Numbered from the stretch's first letter, positions 1-9,070 are shown. The stretch is 64,000 nt of DNA from Elusimicrobiales bacterium (GCA_028713125.1 JAQTOU010000003.1:328703-392702); one strand, 5' to 3'. The notes: generated by a model not told the origin, from the sequence alone. Program-made: numbers and translations.

Positions 1-1420
1 TTTATATGATACGGTGTTTGGCTCGGTTAATTTACCGCCAACTCTTGCCTGGACCGGCGAGGCAGGTTATATTTCTGACGGTCTGAGTTCGAATGATGCT
101 GTTAGCACAACCACATTCGTCTACCGCGTGAAATATGCCGACGCTGATAACGACGCCCCTTTAAGCGGATATCCTAAATTGCATATAAAAAAAGGTGGAA
201 TAGAGATATCTGGCAGCCCGTTCGCCATGAGTTTCGTTTCAGGCACCAATAGTTCTGGTGCTATTTATGCATACTCCAAAACACTATCTGCGGGAACAGA
301 TTACACTTATTACTTTGAGGCTCAGGATGCAAATAGCGCTGTGGCTACGGGCGAGCCAGTCTCCGCGATTGATGCTCCGAATGTGTTTCCATTGAACAAT
401 TCTCCGACAATTGACTGGACTGGTGAAGCAGATTACATTGCTGATGGCTTGAGCCTTGAAGTCGGGGTAAGCACAACTACTTTCGTTTACCGCGTTAAAT
501 ACACTGACGCGGATAATGACGCGCCCTTAAGCGGTTATCCGAAGGTGCATATTAAAAAGGCCGGCTCTGAGATATCCGGAAGCCCTTTTGCGATGACTTT
601 TGTCTCGGGGGCCTACAATGCCGGGGCCATATACACCTACACTAAAACACTGCCGGCTATAGGAACGGATTACACATATTACTTTGAGGCGCAGGATGCA
701 AATAGCGCGGCGGCCACGCCCACTTCCTCGGTCGACGCCCCGGACGTAACCTCCGGTAATAGTTCGCCCGCGCTGGCCTGGACGGGAGAGAATGATTATG
801 TTTCAGACGGTTTAAATTTGGAAACCGGCGATCCTTCAACAAGTTTCGTGTATCACGTTAAATACACTGACGCGGATAATGACGCGCCCTTAAGCGGCTA
901 TCCTAAGGTTCATATCAAAAAGGGAGGAGTCGAGATATCCGGCAGTCCTTTTGCTATGACTTTTGTCTCAGGCGCTAATAATACCGGAGCCGTCTACGTC
1001 TACACTAAGGCGCTGTCCGCTATCGGAACAGATTACACATATTACTTTGAGGCGCAGGACGCAAATACTGCGGCTGCCACGGGTGTGGCGACGACACCTA
1101 TCGCCGCGCCGGCAGTTTCGGCTTTAGCACAAGAAGGGAATAAAACCACGCTTGGCGATAATTTGTTCAATCCAAGGGCTGGGGGAACTTCTAAAATAAA
1201 GTTAAGCGTTCCCTCTTCTGGCAGAGTGTCGCTTAAGATATACAACCTGGCAGGGAAGCCAATACGAACGCTTTTTGAAGGAGAGCTCGCCGCCGGGGAC
1301 GCCCATAAAGATTGGGACGGGAAGGATGACAGCGGGAGGTACGTGGTCCCAAGCGTGTATTTCCTCCACTATGTGTATCCGGGCGGAAAAGAAGTCAGGA
1401 AGATAGGGGTTAAGAGATGA
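1..1420 (+). CDS. Repeat-containing secreted protein with FlgD-like C-terminal domain (5' partial)
   Basis: The reading frame is open to the left edge, so the N-terminus, and any signal peptide, lies outside the window. Counting residues from the GTG at base 14, three near-identical units of about 120 residues follow, starting near residues 8, 131 and 252. Each has the signatures WTGE, YISDGL-like, KYxDADNDAPLSGYPK, EISGSPFAM and DYTYYFEAQDAN, which suggests tandem Ig/fibronectin-like surface modules. The last ~80 residues (SLKIYNLAGKPIRTL, GKDDSGRYVVPSVYF) match the FlgD-Ig type C-terminal domain seen on secreted proteins of several Gram-negative phyla. The stop overlaps the next start by 4 bp (ATGA), so the two are probably co-translated. 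Base composition is AT-richer than most of the window. An extracellular structural or adhesive role is inference. Confidence 0.8.
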   Translation, partial: LYDTVFGSVNLPPTLAWTGEAGYISDGLSSNDAVSTTTFVYRVKYADADNDAPLSGYPKLHIKKGGIEISGSPFAMSFVSGTNSSGAIYAYSKTLSAGTDYTYYFEAQDANSAVATGEPVSAIDAPNVFPLNNSPTIDWTGEADYIADGLSLEVGVSTTTFVYRVKYTDADNDAPLSGYPKVHIKKAGSEISGSPFAMTFVSGAYNAGAIYTYTKTLPAIGTDYTYYFEAQDANSAAATPTSSVDAPDVTSGNSSPALAWTGENDYVSDGLNLETGDPSTSFVYHVKYTDADNDAPLSGYPKVHIKKGGVEISGSPFAMTFVSGANNTGAVYVYTKALSAIGTDYTYYFEAQDANTAAATGVATTPIAAPAVSALAQEGNKTTLGDNLFNPRAGGTSKIKLSVPSSGRVSLKIYNLAGKPIRTLFEGELAAGDAHKDWDGKDDSGRYVVPSVYFLHYVYPGGKEVRKIGVKR

Positions 1421-2763
1421 AGAAAACTCTTTTTTCTATCTTTATCCTGTTCTCCGCGCTAGCTGTGTCCGCGCAGGAGAGCGGCGTTTTCCTGACTCTG
1501 CCTTTGTCTCCACGGGCCGGTGGCATGGGCGACGCTTCCGTCGCGCTGGCTGACGATCCCCTTGGCCTGTACTATAACCCTGCCGGGATGGTTTTTGCGA
1601 AGCGTCCGGCTCTATCCCTGGTTTACCACAAATATCTGCAGGATATTAACGGCAACTCATTCGCTTTCGTGTACCCGTTCAGGCATTGGGCTATAGGGGT
1701 CGCGCCGACCATCTATGCGATGAAAGAAGAGCCGATCTATGACTCGCTGGGGGCCGATATAGGTGAAAAGTTCGGGTATGAAGCTAAGATAATGGATGTC
1801 GCCCTGGCGGGAAGAATAGGGGGGTTGGCATTGGGCGTCGCAGGCAAATCATACAGCGAGGACATCGGCGGTCAAGGGTCCGCCACGACCGCCTATGATG
1901 TAGGCGCTATTTATAAATTGGGGAAGCTAAGTTTCGGGGCGGTAATGCAGAATCTGGGCGGAAAGATATTTGAGTATAAGGTGGCTAAAATCCAGAGGCT
2001 TGGCGCCGCTTATAACGGAGTTAAGTATTCCGCGGCGGTAGATCTGAAGAAAGAAGGGGAGAATAAGGGTTATCTTGGATTTGGCGGAGCCTATAATCTT
2101 TCCCGGGCGCTTAAACTACGCGGCGGCTGGCAGCTTAAAGATGAATTTGGCGGAATCACATTCGGGCTGGGCTTTGAACTCGGTGGATTTAATTTCGATT
2201 ATGCTTTCTTAAGCTATGGCGATCTTGGCGCAACGCATAAAGCGGGAATTTCTCTGGCTTTCGGGTCGAACGCTGATAGGACAACTGAGGTTGAAAAAGC
2301 CAGTATTGACGTCAAAGGTCCCGTTCAAGCTTCGACGAATACCGCGCCGGGTATTGTGAAAATAGCCGGCGGGACGAATATCGCCGTGGCGGAGTTCGTC
2401 GGCAAGAATGTGTCGCAGGCTGACGCCTCCATAGTAACTGATTTCCTGCGCACGGAGCTTGTGAGCAGCGGCCTGTTCAATGTAATGGACAGGAATAATA
2501 TGGATACCGTTCTTGCGGAACAGAAATTCCAGAACAGCGGCTGCACTGAGCAGGAATGCGCGGTGGAGATGGGGAAACTGCTGAATATCAAACAGGTCCT
2601 TGTGGGCTCGCTCTCAAAACTTCTGGACAGCTATTATGTTACGGTGAACGTGGTGGACGTGGAAACCGGAAAGATCTCCGTCTCATACAACAGCGACGCA
2701 GTCTCTTCGAAAGAACTTAAGGAAGTATGCAGAAAAATAGTAAAAAATCTGTCCCGGAAATAA
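1417..2763 (+). CDS. PorV/UPF0164-like outer-membrane protein fused to an LpoB/CsgG-like C-terminal module
   Basis: A 448-residue protein with a clear signal peptide (MKKTLFSIFILFSALAVSAQ). The next ~260 residues begin with SPRAGGMGDASVALADDPLGLYYNPAG, the hallmark opening of PorV/PorQ/UPF0164-type barrels, and continue with alternating beta-rich segments. A linker near residue 295-320 leads to a 128-residue module (321-448: NIAVAEFVGKN, LRTELVSSGLFNVMDRNNMD, SGCTEQECAVEMGKLLN) that resembles the CsgG/LpoB periplasmic fold. The same module ends the Kelch protein at 4128-5774. Its 4-bp overlap with the FlgD-tail protein upstream suggests the two work together at the outer membrane. The exact role is unknown. 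Confidence 0.75.
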   Translation: MKKTLFSIFILFSALAVSAQESGVFLTLPLSPRAGGMGDASVALADDPLGLYYNPAGMVFAKRPALSLVYHKYLQDINGNSFAFVYPFRHWAIGVAPTIYAMKEEPIYDSLGADIGEKFGYEAKIMDVALAGRIGGLALGVAGKSYSEDIGGQGSATTAYDVGAIYKLGKLSFGAVMQNLGGKIFEYKVAKIQRLGAAYNGVKYSAAVDLKKEGENKGYLGFGGAYNLSRALKLRGGWQLKDEFGGITFGLGFELGGFNFDYAFLSYGDLGATHKAGISLAFGSNADRTTEVEKASIDVKGPVQASTNTAPGIVKIAGGTNIAVAEFVGKNVSQADASIVTDFLRTELVSSGLFNVMDRNNMDTVLAEQKFQNSGCTEQECAVEMGKLLNIKQVLVGSLSKLLDSYYVTVNVVDVETGKISVSYNSDAVSSKELKEVCRKIVKNLSRK

Positions 2764-4061
2764 TTCTTGCGGGGTTGATGCTATTGCCTGTTTGCGCTTT
2801 CGCCGGCCTGTCGCCCGGGGACAGGGCTCCGGATTTTGAGCTGACGGACCTGGCGGGAGAAAACGTTTCGCTCGCGGATATTACTCGTCAGGGCAAGCCG
2901 GTCGTGCTTTCTTTCTTCGGAACCTGGTGCGAAAGCTGCCTTAAGGAAATGGGTGACTTGGCCGGAATGGTTAAGCAGTACGATATCGCGGTCTACCTGG
3001 TGGGGGTAGACGGGGATAAAGACCTTCTCTCTAAGTTCGTTACAAAAAACAGTATCCCTTTCCCTGTGCTTTGGGACCCCAAGGCCAAAATAATGAGCAG
3101 GAAGTATGACCTGATGCGCGGGGCCTACCTTGTCGTCCCTAAAACCTATATTATCTCACCTGACGGCAACATTGAGTATTCGGCCGAATCTTACGATGAT
3201 GCTAGGAAAGCTGCCCTGACCGCGAGGCTCGCGGCTTTAAGCGGTAAAAAATGGGAGAAGCCTGCCGAGGTCGCCGTCTACTTTACCGGTTCGGCTAATG
3301 GCTACCTTGAATCCTGCAACTGTTTCAAGCATCCGTACGGCGGCTTTATAAAACTGCTTTCATTTCTGAAGCAGCAGGCCGGCAAGTATTCAAGCCGGAT
3401 CCTCCTAGACTCAGGGGATTTCCTTCCTTATGGCGTGACCCCGGCGCAGGCCGGTCCAGTTTTTAAGGCGATGACCCTCGCGGGTTACGATGCCGTGGCT
3501 GTCGGTGACCAGGATCTGGCTTATAAAGGATTTATTTCGGAGGCTAAAAGGAGCAAGGAAACCTTCCTGGCTTCAAATATCATTTTCAAGGACGGGATCC
3601 CGGGCGCGGCTGATAAAACGATGGTGGCCGGCAGTCTTAAAGTGCGTATCGTGTCCTTTGCAGACCCGGAGACTTTTTCTCTCTATCCCGAAGAGTTCAC
3701 CTCCAAGCTGGCTTTTAAAGATGTAAAGGAAGTTCTAAAAGGCGGGAAGAACGCCGACTACCTAATACTTCTTTCCCATGCAGGGCTTGATGAGAACAGG
3801 AGAATTGCTACGGAGTTCGGGCAGATAGACCTGATAATCGCGGGGCACTCGCAGGAACTTCTTAAAAAGCCGGTAAAAGCTGGGAACGCGCTTATCGTTC
3901 AGTCCGGCGGCAATATCCAGAACTTGGGAAGGGTGGTACTGCGCTTTGACAGTAAAAAGAAAATGCTGGGTTATTCGCATGACGTTTTCCCCTTGACGAA
4001 CGATATTCCTGATTTCCCGCAGATAGCGGCACTTCTTAGGGATTCAAAAAATATAAAATAA
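2727..4061 (+). CDS. TlpA-like thioredoxin fused to a metallophosphoesterase/5'-nucleotidase-like domain
   Basis: A 444-residue exported protein. The ATG lies inside the previous gene (37-bp overlap). I keep it because it gives a proper signal peptide: KNSKK, then a hydrophobic run ending VCAFA. Residues ~27-165 are a TlpA/AhpC-type thioredoxin fold (GDRAPDFELTDL) with the redox pair C68-C71 in FFGTWCESC. From ~177 on is a calcineurin-like phosphoesterase domain of the 5'-nucleotidase type (YFTGSANGYLESCNCF, LLDSGD, VAVGDQDL, LILLSHAG, IIAGHS). The CxC followed by PYGG near residue 193 is the variant seen in a little-studied periplasmic branch. A redox-linked hydrolase is a plausible but untested reading. 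Confidence 0.75.
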   Translation: MQKNSKKSVPEIILAGLMLLPVCAFAGLSPGDRAPDFELTDLAGENVSLADITRQGKPVVLSFFGTWCESCLKEMGDLAGMVKQYDIAVYLVGVDGDKDLLSKFVTKNSIPFPVLWDPKAKIMSRKYDLMRGAYLVVPKTYIISPDGNIEYSAESYDDARKAALTARLAALSGKKWEKPAEVAVYFTGSANGYLESCNCFKHPYGGFIKLLSFLKQQAGKYSSRILLDSGDFLPYGVTPAQAGPVFKAMTLAGYDAVAVGDQDLAYKGFISEAKRSKETFLASNIIFKDGIPGAADKTMVAGSLKVRIVSFADPETFSLYPEEFTSKLAFKDVKEVLKGGKNADYLILLSHAGLDENRRIATEFGQIDLIIAGHSQELLKKPVKAGNALIVQSGGNIQNLGRVVLRFDSKKKMLGYSHDVFPLTNDIPDFPQIAALLRDSKNIK

Positions 4062-4127
4062 TATCGCTACTTCCACGATGATCTGGCAGAAGCCGGGGGG
4101 GCTTGAAAACAATTTATTAAGGGCAGA

Positions 4128-5774
4128 ATGGGCGGCACTATAAAAAAGATCGGCACATGCCTTAAAACCTGCGGTTTATTGATGCTTGCCTTCCTGTTTT
4201 CACAACAGCAGGCTGAAACAGCTTCGCCTGTCCAAATACAGGCCTGGCAGGCTACGGCCGGGCCTATGCGCTCGGAGAGGTATACTCATACCGCTACTTT
4301 GTTGCCGGGCGGTAAGGTGCTGGTGGCCGGAGGGGCTGATCGCGCCCGCGCCTCACTTTCCTCCGCCGAATTATACGACCCCGCAACCAGGACATTCACC
4401 CCCACAGGCTCATTGCTCGGAGCGAGAGCTTTTCATACCGCGACCTTGTTGCCGAACGGAAAAGTTTTACTAACCGGCGGCACTAATGGGCGTGCGCCTA
4501 TTTCTTCTGCTGAACTCTACGATCCTGAGGCTGGCACATTTTCCGCCACAGGTCCGATGACCGCGGTGAGGGAAGGTCATATCGCGGTCCTATTGCGCAG
4601 CGGCAAAGTGCTGGTGGCCGGCGGTGGAGGAGGCCATGGCTCCACGGCTGTTTCTTCGGCCGAGTTATACGACCCTGTAGCCGGCACATTTTCCGCCACG
4701 GGTTCAATGAACGGTTTGCGGCAGCAGTATGCCGCAGTACTGTTACCGAACGGCAAGGTCTTAGTGGTGGGGGGCACTCCTGACGGCACCGCTGGCCTTG
4801 CTTCGGCCGATTTATATGACCCGTCCGCCGGAACGTTTTCTCCCACTGGCCCCATGAGCGCTGCAAGGTGGAGGCATACCGCGGTATTGATGCCGAATGG
4901 AAAAGTCTTGGTGGCTGGTGGCGCTCACAATAGTGCAACCCTTTCATCTGCGGAAGTGTATAATCCCGCAGTCGGCACATTTTCACCCACAGGGGAGTTG
5001 GGCGGACTTAGACAAACTCCTGGCGCGGTCTTGCTTCCGAATGGGAAAGTGCTGCTGGCCGGAGGACATGATAGCCGTGTAAACCTTTCCCTGGCGGAGT
5101 TATACGATCCAGTTGCCGGCATGTTTTTTTCAACCGGTTCAATGGGCGCGGCGAGGAGCTCTCATTCTGTAACATTGCTACGTAACGGGAAAGTTCTGGT
5201 GACGGGCGGGCATGACGGGGTTTCGGCCGTTTCCTCAGCTGAGCTGTATGGCTTTTCTGTCGGAACTTTTACCTATTCCGCCGCGGCCTCAGCGGGCGCG
5301 GCGAAACAGGGCCGTGTCGAGGCATTGCCGCCGGCCATGTATCAGGCCCCTGTTCGCACCAGGATCGTGAAAATGCCGGACGCTAATAATGTGGCGGTGG
5401 CGGATTTCATTGGCAAGAATGTTTCGCAGGCCGACGCTTCGATAGTGTCCGGTTTTTTAAGGACCGAGTTGGTGAACACCCGGCTGTACAAGGTGATGGA
5501 CCGGAGCAATATGGACACCGTGCTGGCCGAGCAGAAATTCCAGAACAGCGGCTGCACCGAGCAGGAATGCGCGGTTGAAATGGGAAAACTGCTTAATGTC
5601 AGGCGGATGTATGTGGGTTCGCTTTCAAAGCTGCTGGACAGCTATTATATAACGGTCAACGAGGTCGACGTGGCGACCGGAGAGATAACGGAGTCCTATG
5701 ACAGCGATGCCGTATCCTCGAAGAAATTGAAAGACGCGTGTAAAAAAATAGTTGTAAGAATCTCAAAGAAATAA
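4128..5774 (+). CDS. Secreted Kelch-repeat propeller with LpoB/CsgG-like C-terminal module
   Basis: A 548-residue protein. After a signal-like N-terminus (GLLMLAFLFSQQQAETAS) come seven Kelch-type blades (~residues 50-400). Each has the pattern R..HTA.LLPNGKVLVAGG followed by SSAELYDP..GTFS.TG, and together they predict a beta-propeller. A short linker precedes a 128-residue tail (421-548) that is clearly homologous to the tail of the PorV-like protein at 1417-2763, including NMDTVLAEQKFQNSGC and the TEQECAVEMGKLLN block. At DNA level the two tails differ at many synonymous sites, so this is an old duplication under selection rather than recent conversion. It probably binds partners or glycans in the periplasm or at the surface; function is unknown. 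Confidence 0.8.
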   Translation: MGGTIKKIGTCLKTCGLLMLAFLFSQQQAETASPVQIQAWQATAGPMRSERYTHTATLLPGGKVLVAGGADRARASLSSAELYDPATRTFTPTGSLLGARAFHTATLLPNGKVLLTGGTNGRAPISSAELYDPEAGTFSATGPMTAVREGHIAVLLRSGKVLVAGGGGGHGSTAVSSAELYDPVAGTFSATGSMNGLRQQYAAVLLPNGKVLVVGGTPDGTAGLASADLYDPSAGTFSPTGPMSAARWRHTAVLMPNGKVLVAGGAHNSATLSSAEVYNPAVGTFSPTGELGGLRQTPGAVLLPNGKVLLAGGHDSRVNLSLAELYDPVAGMFFSTGSMGAARSSHSVTLLRNGKVLVTGGHDGVSAVSSAELYGFSVGTFTYSAAASAGAAKQGRVEALPPAMYQAPVRTRIVKMPDANNVAVADFIGKNVSQADASIVSGFLRTELVNTRLYKVMDRSNMDTVLAEQKFQNSGCTEQECAVEMGKLLNVRRMYVGSLSKLLDSYYITVNEVDVATGEITESYDSDAVSSKKLKDACKKIVVRISKK

Positions 5775-5825
5775 AGTTTTGCGCGGGTCTGCGACGAAGA
5801 GCCTGCGATCATTCAGCAGAATTTA

Positions 5826-6707
5826 TTATTTGAAATTATATTTGGCCGATAGGCCGAGGGTTGGCCCGCCGCGGAGGCGGGTTTTTGCTTTGTAGTCGTC
5901 GTAGCGCGCGCCGGTGTAATAGAGGCCGCGGAACTGCCAGCCGAGGGCGGGCGTCAGCTCGAAGGCGCGGGATAAAGACAGGGAAGGCTTGAGCGAAATA
6001 TAGGAGGCCTCGTAGTAGAGCGCCTGGCTTTTGTCTTTCCGCCCGGCGGGGAGGAACTGCTCGAGAGCCGTGCCTCCTTCGAGTTCGGCGCGGAAGAAGG
6101 GCCGCGGGCGCCAATTGAGGCCGGCTTTGAAATATTTCACTGGCTGGTAGGAGGCGGAGAGCGCGAGGGTCTTGGAGGCCTGCCAGCGGACCATGAAGGG
6201 GAGGGCGACTATCAGTGTTTTAGAGGTGTAGCGGTAGGTGATGAAGGGGAGCGGCATGCCGCGCAGGAAAGGGCGCCTGCTCGAATAGTTGAGGCCCCAG
6301 AGCCAGGCGCTGCCATTGTTCTCCGAGAGGAGGGCTATGTAGGTCAGGCCCAGGTCGGTTTCGGACGGGGAGTTGAAGGGACGGTCAGAATTAGAATTCA
6401 GGTTCAGCGCAAGGTGGGTCTCGCCCTTTTCCGCCGTCAGTTTAAAGCCGGTTTTGTAAAGCTCGCCGGGGAAATAGCCCGCGCCGAGGTTCCGCAGATG
6501 CTCCAGGTCAGCCGCCGAGCGCAGGCTGAAGCCGGCAGTCTTTCCCAAAGCCGCTTCGCCGGAAATGCCGGCCCGCCTGGAAATAAGTCCTTCCGGGGCG
6601 GAGTAAGAGAGGGAGGCGCCGAGCGAGGCCGCGGGCTTTGGCGGGCCGCCCTGCGCGGCGGCCGCCGCGGGCAGCAAGAGACACAGGGCCAGAGGGAGGT
6701 TCACCAT
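5826..6707 (-). CDS. Predicted outer-membrane beta-barrel protein, unknown function
   Basis: A 293-residue protein starting at the ATG at 6707, which overlaps the upstream stop by 7 bp. A longer reading from 6731 would put eight extra residues before the signal peptide MVNLPLALCLLLPAAAAAQ, so I prefer 6707. The mature part alternates short beta segments rich in aromatic and small residues (GASLSYSAPEGLISRRAGISGEAAL, LRGGPTLGLSAKYNFK) and ends in an aromatic-rich strand typical of outer-membrane barrels. It is probably co-transcribed with the zinc-ribbon membrane protein upstream. No family recognised. Confidence 0.6.
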   Translation of the reverse strand: MVNLPLALCLLLPAAAAAQGGPPKPAASLGASLSYSAPEGLISRRAGISGEAALGKTAGFSLRSAADLEHLRNLGAGYFPGELYKTGFKLTAEKGETHLALNLNSNSDRPFNSPSETDLGLTYIALLSENNGSAWLWGLNYSSRRPFLRGMPLPFITYRYTSKTLIVALPFMVRWQASKTLALSASYQPVKYFKAGLNWRPRPFFRAELEGGTALEQFLPAGRKDKSQALYYEASYISLKPSLSLSRAFELTPALGWQFRGLYYTGARYDDYKAKTRLRGGPTLGLSAKYNFK

Positions 6708-7426
6708 ACAGGTCCCTGCGTATTTCCCCATTCCAGAGGCTCGCGGTTTTTAGCGTCGAGGCCTATCAGGTATAAACTGTAAAAAATAATCGCGGAGCCG
6801 CCGAGGAAAATAACCCTGGCCACCCCGGCGGCATGCTCAATGAGCCCTGCCGCGGTCAAAAGGTAATTCCAGTCATGCTCGCCGCCGCCTACCAGCGGCA
6901 GGGCCTGGGTGACGGCGTCCCCGGCGTAGATGCTGATGCCGAGCAGGTTCTGGCCCAGCCAGAACAGGCAGAGCTGCCAGCCCAAATTAGCTCCGCGCCG
7001 CCGCAGGTGCACAAGGCAGACCGCCGGGATCAGCAGCTGGAAGACGGTCCCGCCCAGGAACATTATAAAGCGCCCGAAGAAGCCGAGAAAAACGTGGCCG
7101 GCCTCGTGGAAAGGCAGGTTGACGTAATCCAGCGGCGAGAAATAATTTTCCTTCCCGAGCCACCGGGTATAAAATAAAAAGAGGCCCGCTATCAGGGCCG
7201 CCCTGAGCCACAGCCGGACGGCCGGGCGCCCGCCCGCCGCCTCCGGGGCCGCCGCCGCGGCGGGGGAAGCGGCGGCGAGGATCTTTTTTACCTTTACGGC
7301 GGCGCGCACTTCCGCCGGGATGTGCATCAGCTTATAGCACGCGCCGCAGAACTCGTCTTCCAGCGAGTTAGCCGCGCCGCAGTAAGGGCAGGCGGTCTTC
7401 TCCGGTATTTCCGGATCGTTTTTCAT
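6701..7426 (-). CDS. Zinc-ribbon membrane protein with HEAGH motif (M50-like site)
   Basis: A 241-residue protein. The N-terminus is a four-cysteine zinc ribbon (C13, C16, C27, C30: CPYCG...CGAC). After an Ala-rich linker come about five hydrophobic segments. The second segment region holds H107-E108-A-G-H111, the HExxH signature of intramembrane zinc proteases, and a later GDAV could supply the third ligand as in site-2 proteases. Total length is short for an active S2P, and no PDZ or CBS domain is present. A membrane protease or a protease-like scaffold are both possible. It overlaps the barrel-protein gene downstream by 7 bp. Confidence 0.65.
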   Translation of the reverse strand: MKNDPEIPEKTACPYCGAANSLEDEFCGACYKLMHIPAEVRAAVKVKKILAAASPAAAAAPEAAGGRPAVRLWLRAALIAGLFLFYTRWLGKENYFSPLDYVNLPFHEAGHVFLGFFGRFIMFLGGTVFQLLIPAVCLVHLRRRGANLGWQLCLFWLGQNLLGISIYAGDAVTQALPLVGGGEHDWNYLLTAAGLIEHAAGVARVIFLGGSAIIFYSLYLIGLDAKNREPLEWGNTQGPVW

Positions 7427-7672
7427 AGGCCTGAAAATTATATTAATTATAAAGCGGGACTTTTCCGCTCCCTCCCGGCCACCGGCTGAAGCAAAACAAA
7501 AATATCGCTATTTTCCGTATTATTTAATATATTATTTAAAAGAGCGGCCATAGTTCCGCGTATTTCCGGGCGATTTGCAACTTCGGGCGCGGGATACCCG
7601 CGCTGACCGGCCCGGCGTACCCCCAGACCCAACCAGCCATGGACTTTCTCTCTCCCAGCGTAGAATAAATAA
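7427..7672. other. Divergent intergenic region with AT-rich tract and short hairpin
   Basis: This 246-bp gap separates the leftward zinc-ribbon gene from the rightward radical-SAM gene. It holds an AT-rich tract (about 7500-7545) where promoters for both directions could lie, and a perfect 7-bp-arm hairpin (GCGCGGG, loop ATA, CCCGCGC) at 7587-7603. I see no coding potential and no clear ribosome-binding site before 7673. Confidence 0.4.
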
Positions 7673-9070
7673 ATGCGCATACTGCTGGTAAACCCCTCGC
7701 AGCACGAGCTTTACGGCGGCCTTAAGGCCCCCGACCATCCGCCTATGGGCCTGGCATATATAGGCGCGGTGCTGGGGGTTGCCGGGCATGAGGTCGAGAT
7801 AGTCGACATGGACGCGGATGGAATGACGAAGGAGTCTTTCCTGGAGCTCCTGAAGGCGCGGAACTTCAAGATAGTCGGCGTGACCACCTTGACGCCGTCT
7901 TTCAGCAAAGCCGTAGAGATAACCAAACTGGTAAAAGAAACTACCGGCGCCCTGACGGTGCTTGGCGGCATCCACCCGACCATAATGCCGGACTCCTCGC
8001 TGGCGCCGGAAACCGTAGACTTCATCGTGAAGGGGGAGGGGGAGATCACGATGCGGGAGCTGGCCGCTTGCGTGGAAAGCGGCGGGGATCTCGCCCAAGT
8101 GGACGGCATCGGCTACAAGCTTTCCGGCAAGATCGTCATGAACAGGGCCAGGGCGCTCATACAGGACCTGGACAGCCTGCCTTTCCCGGCGCTGCACCTC
8201 TTTAAAACGCGCAGCTACACCTATCCCGACGCGCTTTATTCCCCGACCCTGCCCGTCATAACCAGCAGGGGCTGCCCGGGCAACTGCACTTACTGCAATA
8301 CCAAGGATATCTTCACCAAGCGGTTCCGGGCCAGGAGCGCGAAGAACGTCGTGGCGGAGTTCCGGCACCTGGTGGCGGATTACGGCGTCAAGGAAATACA
8401 TATCTGGGACGATAATTTCACCACCCTCAAGCCCCGGGTCCTCGAGATCAGGGACGAGGTGAAAAAGTGCGGGCTTGACGTGAAGTTCGCTTTCCCCAAC
8501 GGGCTCAGGATAGATTTCATCGACGAGGATGTCCTTAACGCCCTTAAGGACATGGGGACGTACAGCATAGCCGTCGGGATAGAATCGGGCAGCCAGAGAA
8601 TACTCGACGTCATAAAAAAGGGGATAAGCCTGGAAAAGATCAGGGAAAGGTTTTCCCTGATCAAGAAGGTCGGGCTGGAATCCTGGGGTTTCTTCATGAT
8701 AGGCCTCCCCGAGGAGACACCCGAAACCATCCTGGAGACGATAAAATTCGCCATCGAACTCGACCCGGACATAGCTAAATTCCATATCCTCAAGCCTTTC
8801 CCCGGGACCGAAGTTTTCGCGCAGCTTTCCAGCAAGGGGCTTATCACCAGCACCGACTACAAAGATTACGGTATCCATACCAAGCCCGCCCACCGCCTGG
8901 AAGCCCTTTCGGGCGATGACCTGGTGAGATGGCAGAACAAGGCCTACAGGATGTTCTACCTCCGCCCCGGGAAGATCCTTTCCCAGGTCCTGAGGCTCAG
9001 CACCTGGAACAGGATAAAACTGAACACCGTGACCGGGTTCACCCTGCTCAGGAAGGTGCTGGGCGGATGA
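7673..9070 (+). CDS. B12-binding-domain radical SAM protein
   Basis: A 465-residue protein. Residues 1-~150 form a cobalamin-binding type Rossmann domain (RILLVNPS, PPMGLAYIGAVL, LTVLGGIHPT, VDFIVKGEGE). The radical-SAM core follows, with the [4Fe-4S] ligands C201, C205 and C208 in RGCPGNCTYC, then the GIESGS block and GLPEETPE. This is the architecture of B12-dependent methylases and BchE-like enzymes that modify lipids, hopanoids or antibiotics. The next three genes (GT2, sugar epimerase, GT-C) suggest it modifies a surface glycan or glycolipid precursor; that substrate is inference. Confidence 0.85.
   Translation: MRILLVNPSQHELYGGLKAPDHPPMGLAYIGAVLGVAGHEVEIVDMDADGMTKESFLELLKARNFKIVGVTTLTPSFSKAVEITKLVKETTGALTVLGGIHPTIMPDSSLAPETVDFIVKGEGEITMRELAACVESGGDLAQVDGIGYKLSGKIVMNRARALIQDLDSLPFPALHLFKTRSYTYPDALYSPTLPVITSRGCPGNCTYCNTKDIFTKRFRARSAKNVVAEFRHLVADYGVKEIHIWDDNFTTLKPRVLEIRDEVKKCGLDVKFAFPNGLRIDFIDEDVLNALKDMGTYSIAVGIESGSQRILDVIKKGISLEKIRERFSLIKKVGLESWGFFMIGLPEETPETILETIKFAIELDPDIAKFHILKPFPGTEVFAQLSSKGLITSTDYKDYGIHTKPAHRLEALSGDDLVRWQNKAYRMFYLRPGKILSQVLRLSTWNRIKLNTVTGFTLLRKVLGG

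Noticed and set aside
1..5774. A complete type IX secretion locus
   Set aside because: Only a FlgD-type tail and a PorV-like barrel are present; no SprA, PorU or motor genes are visible here.
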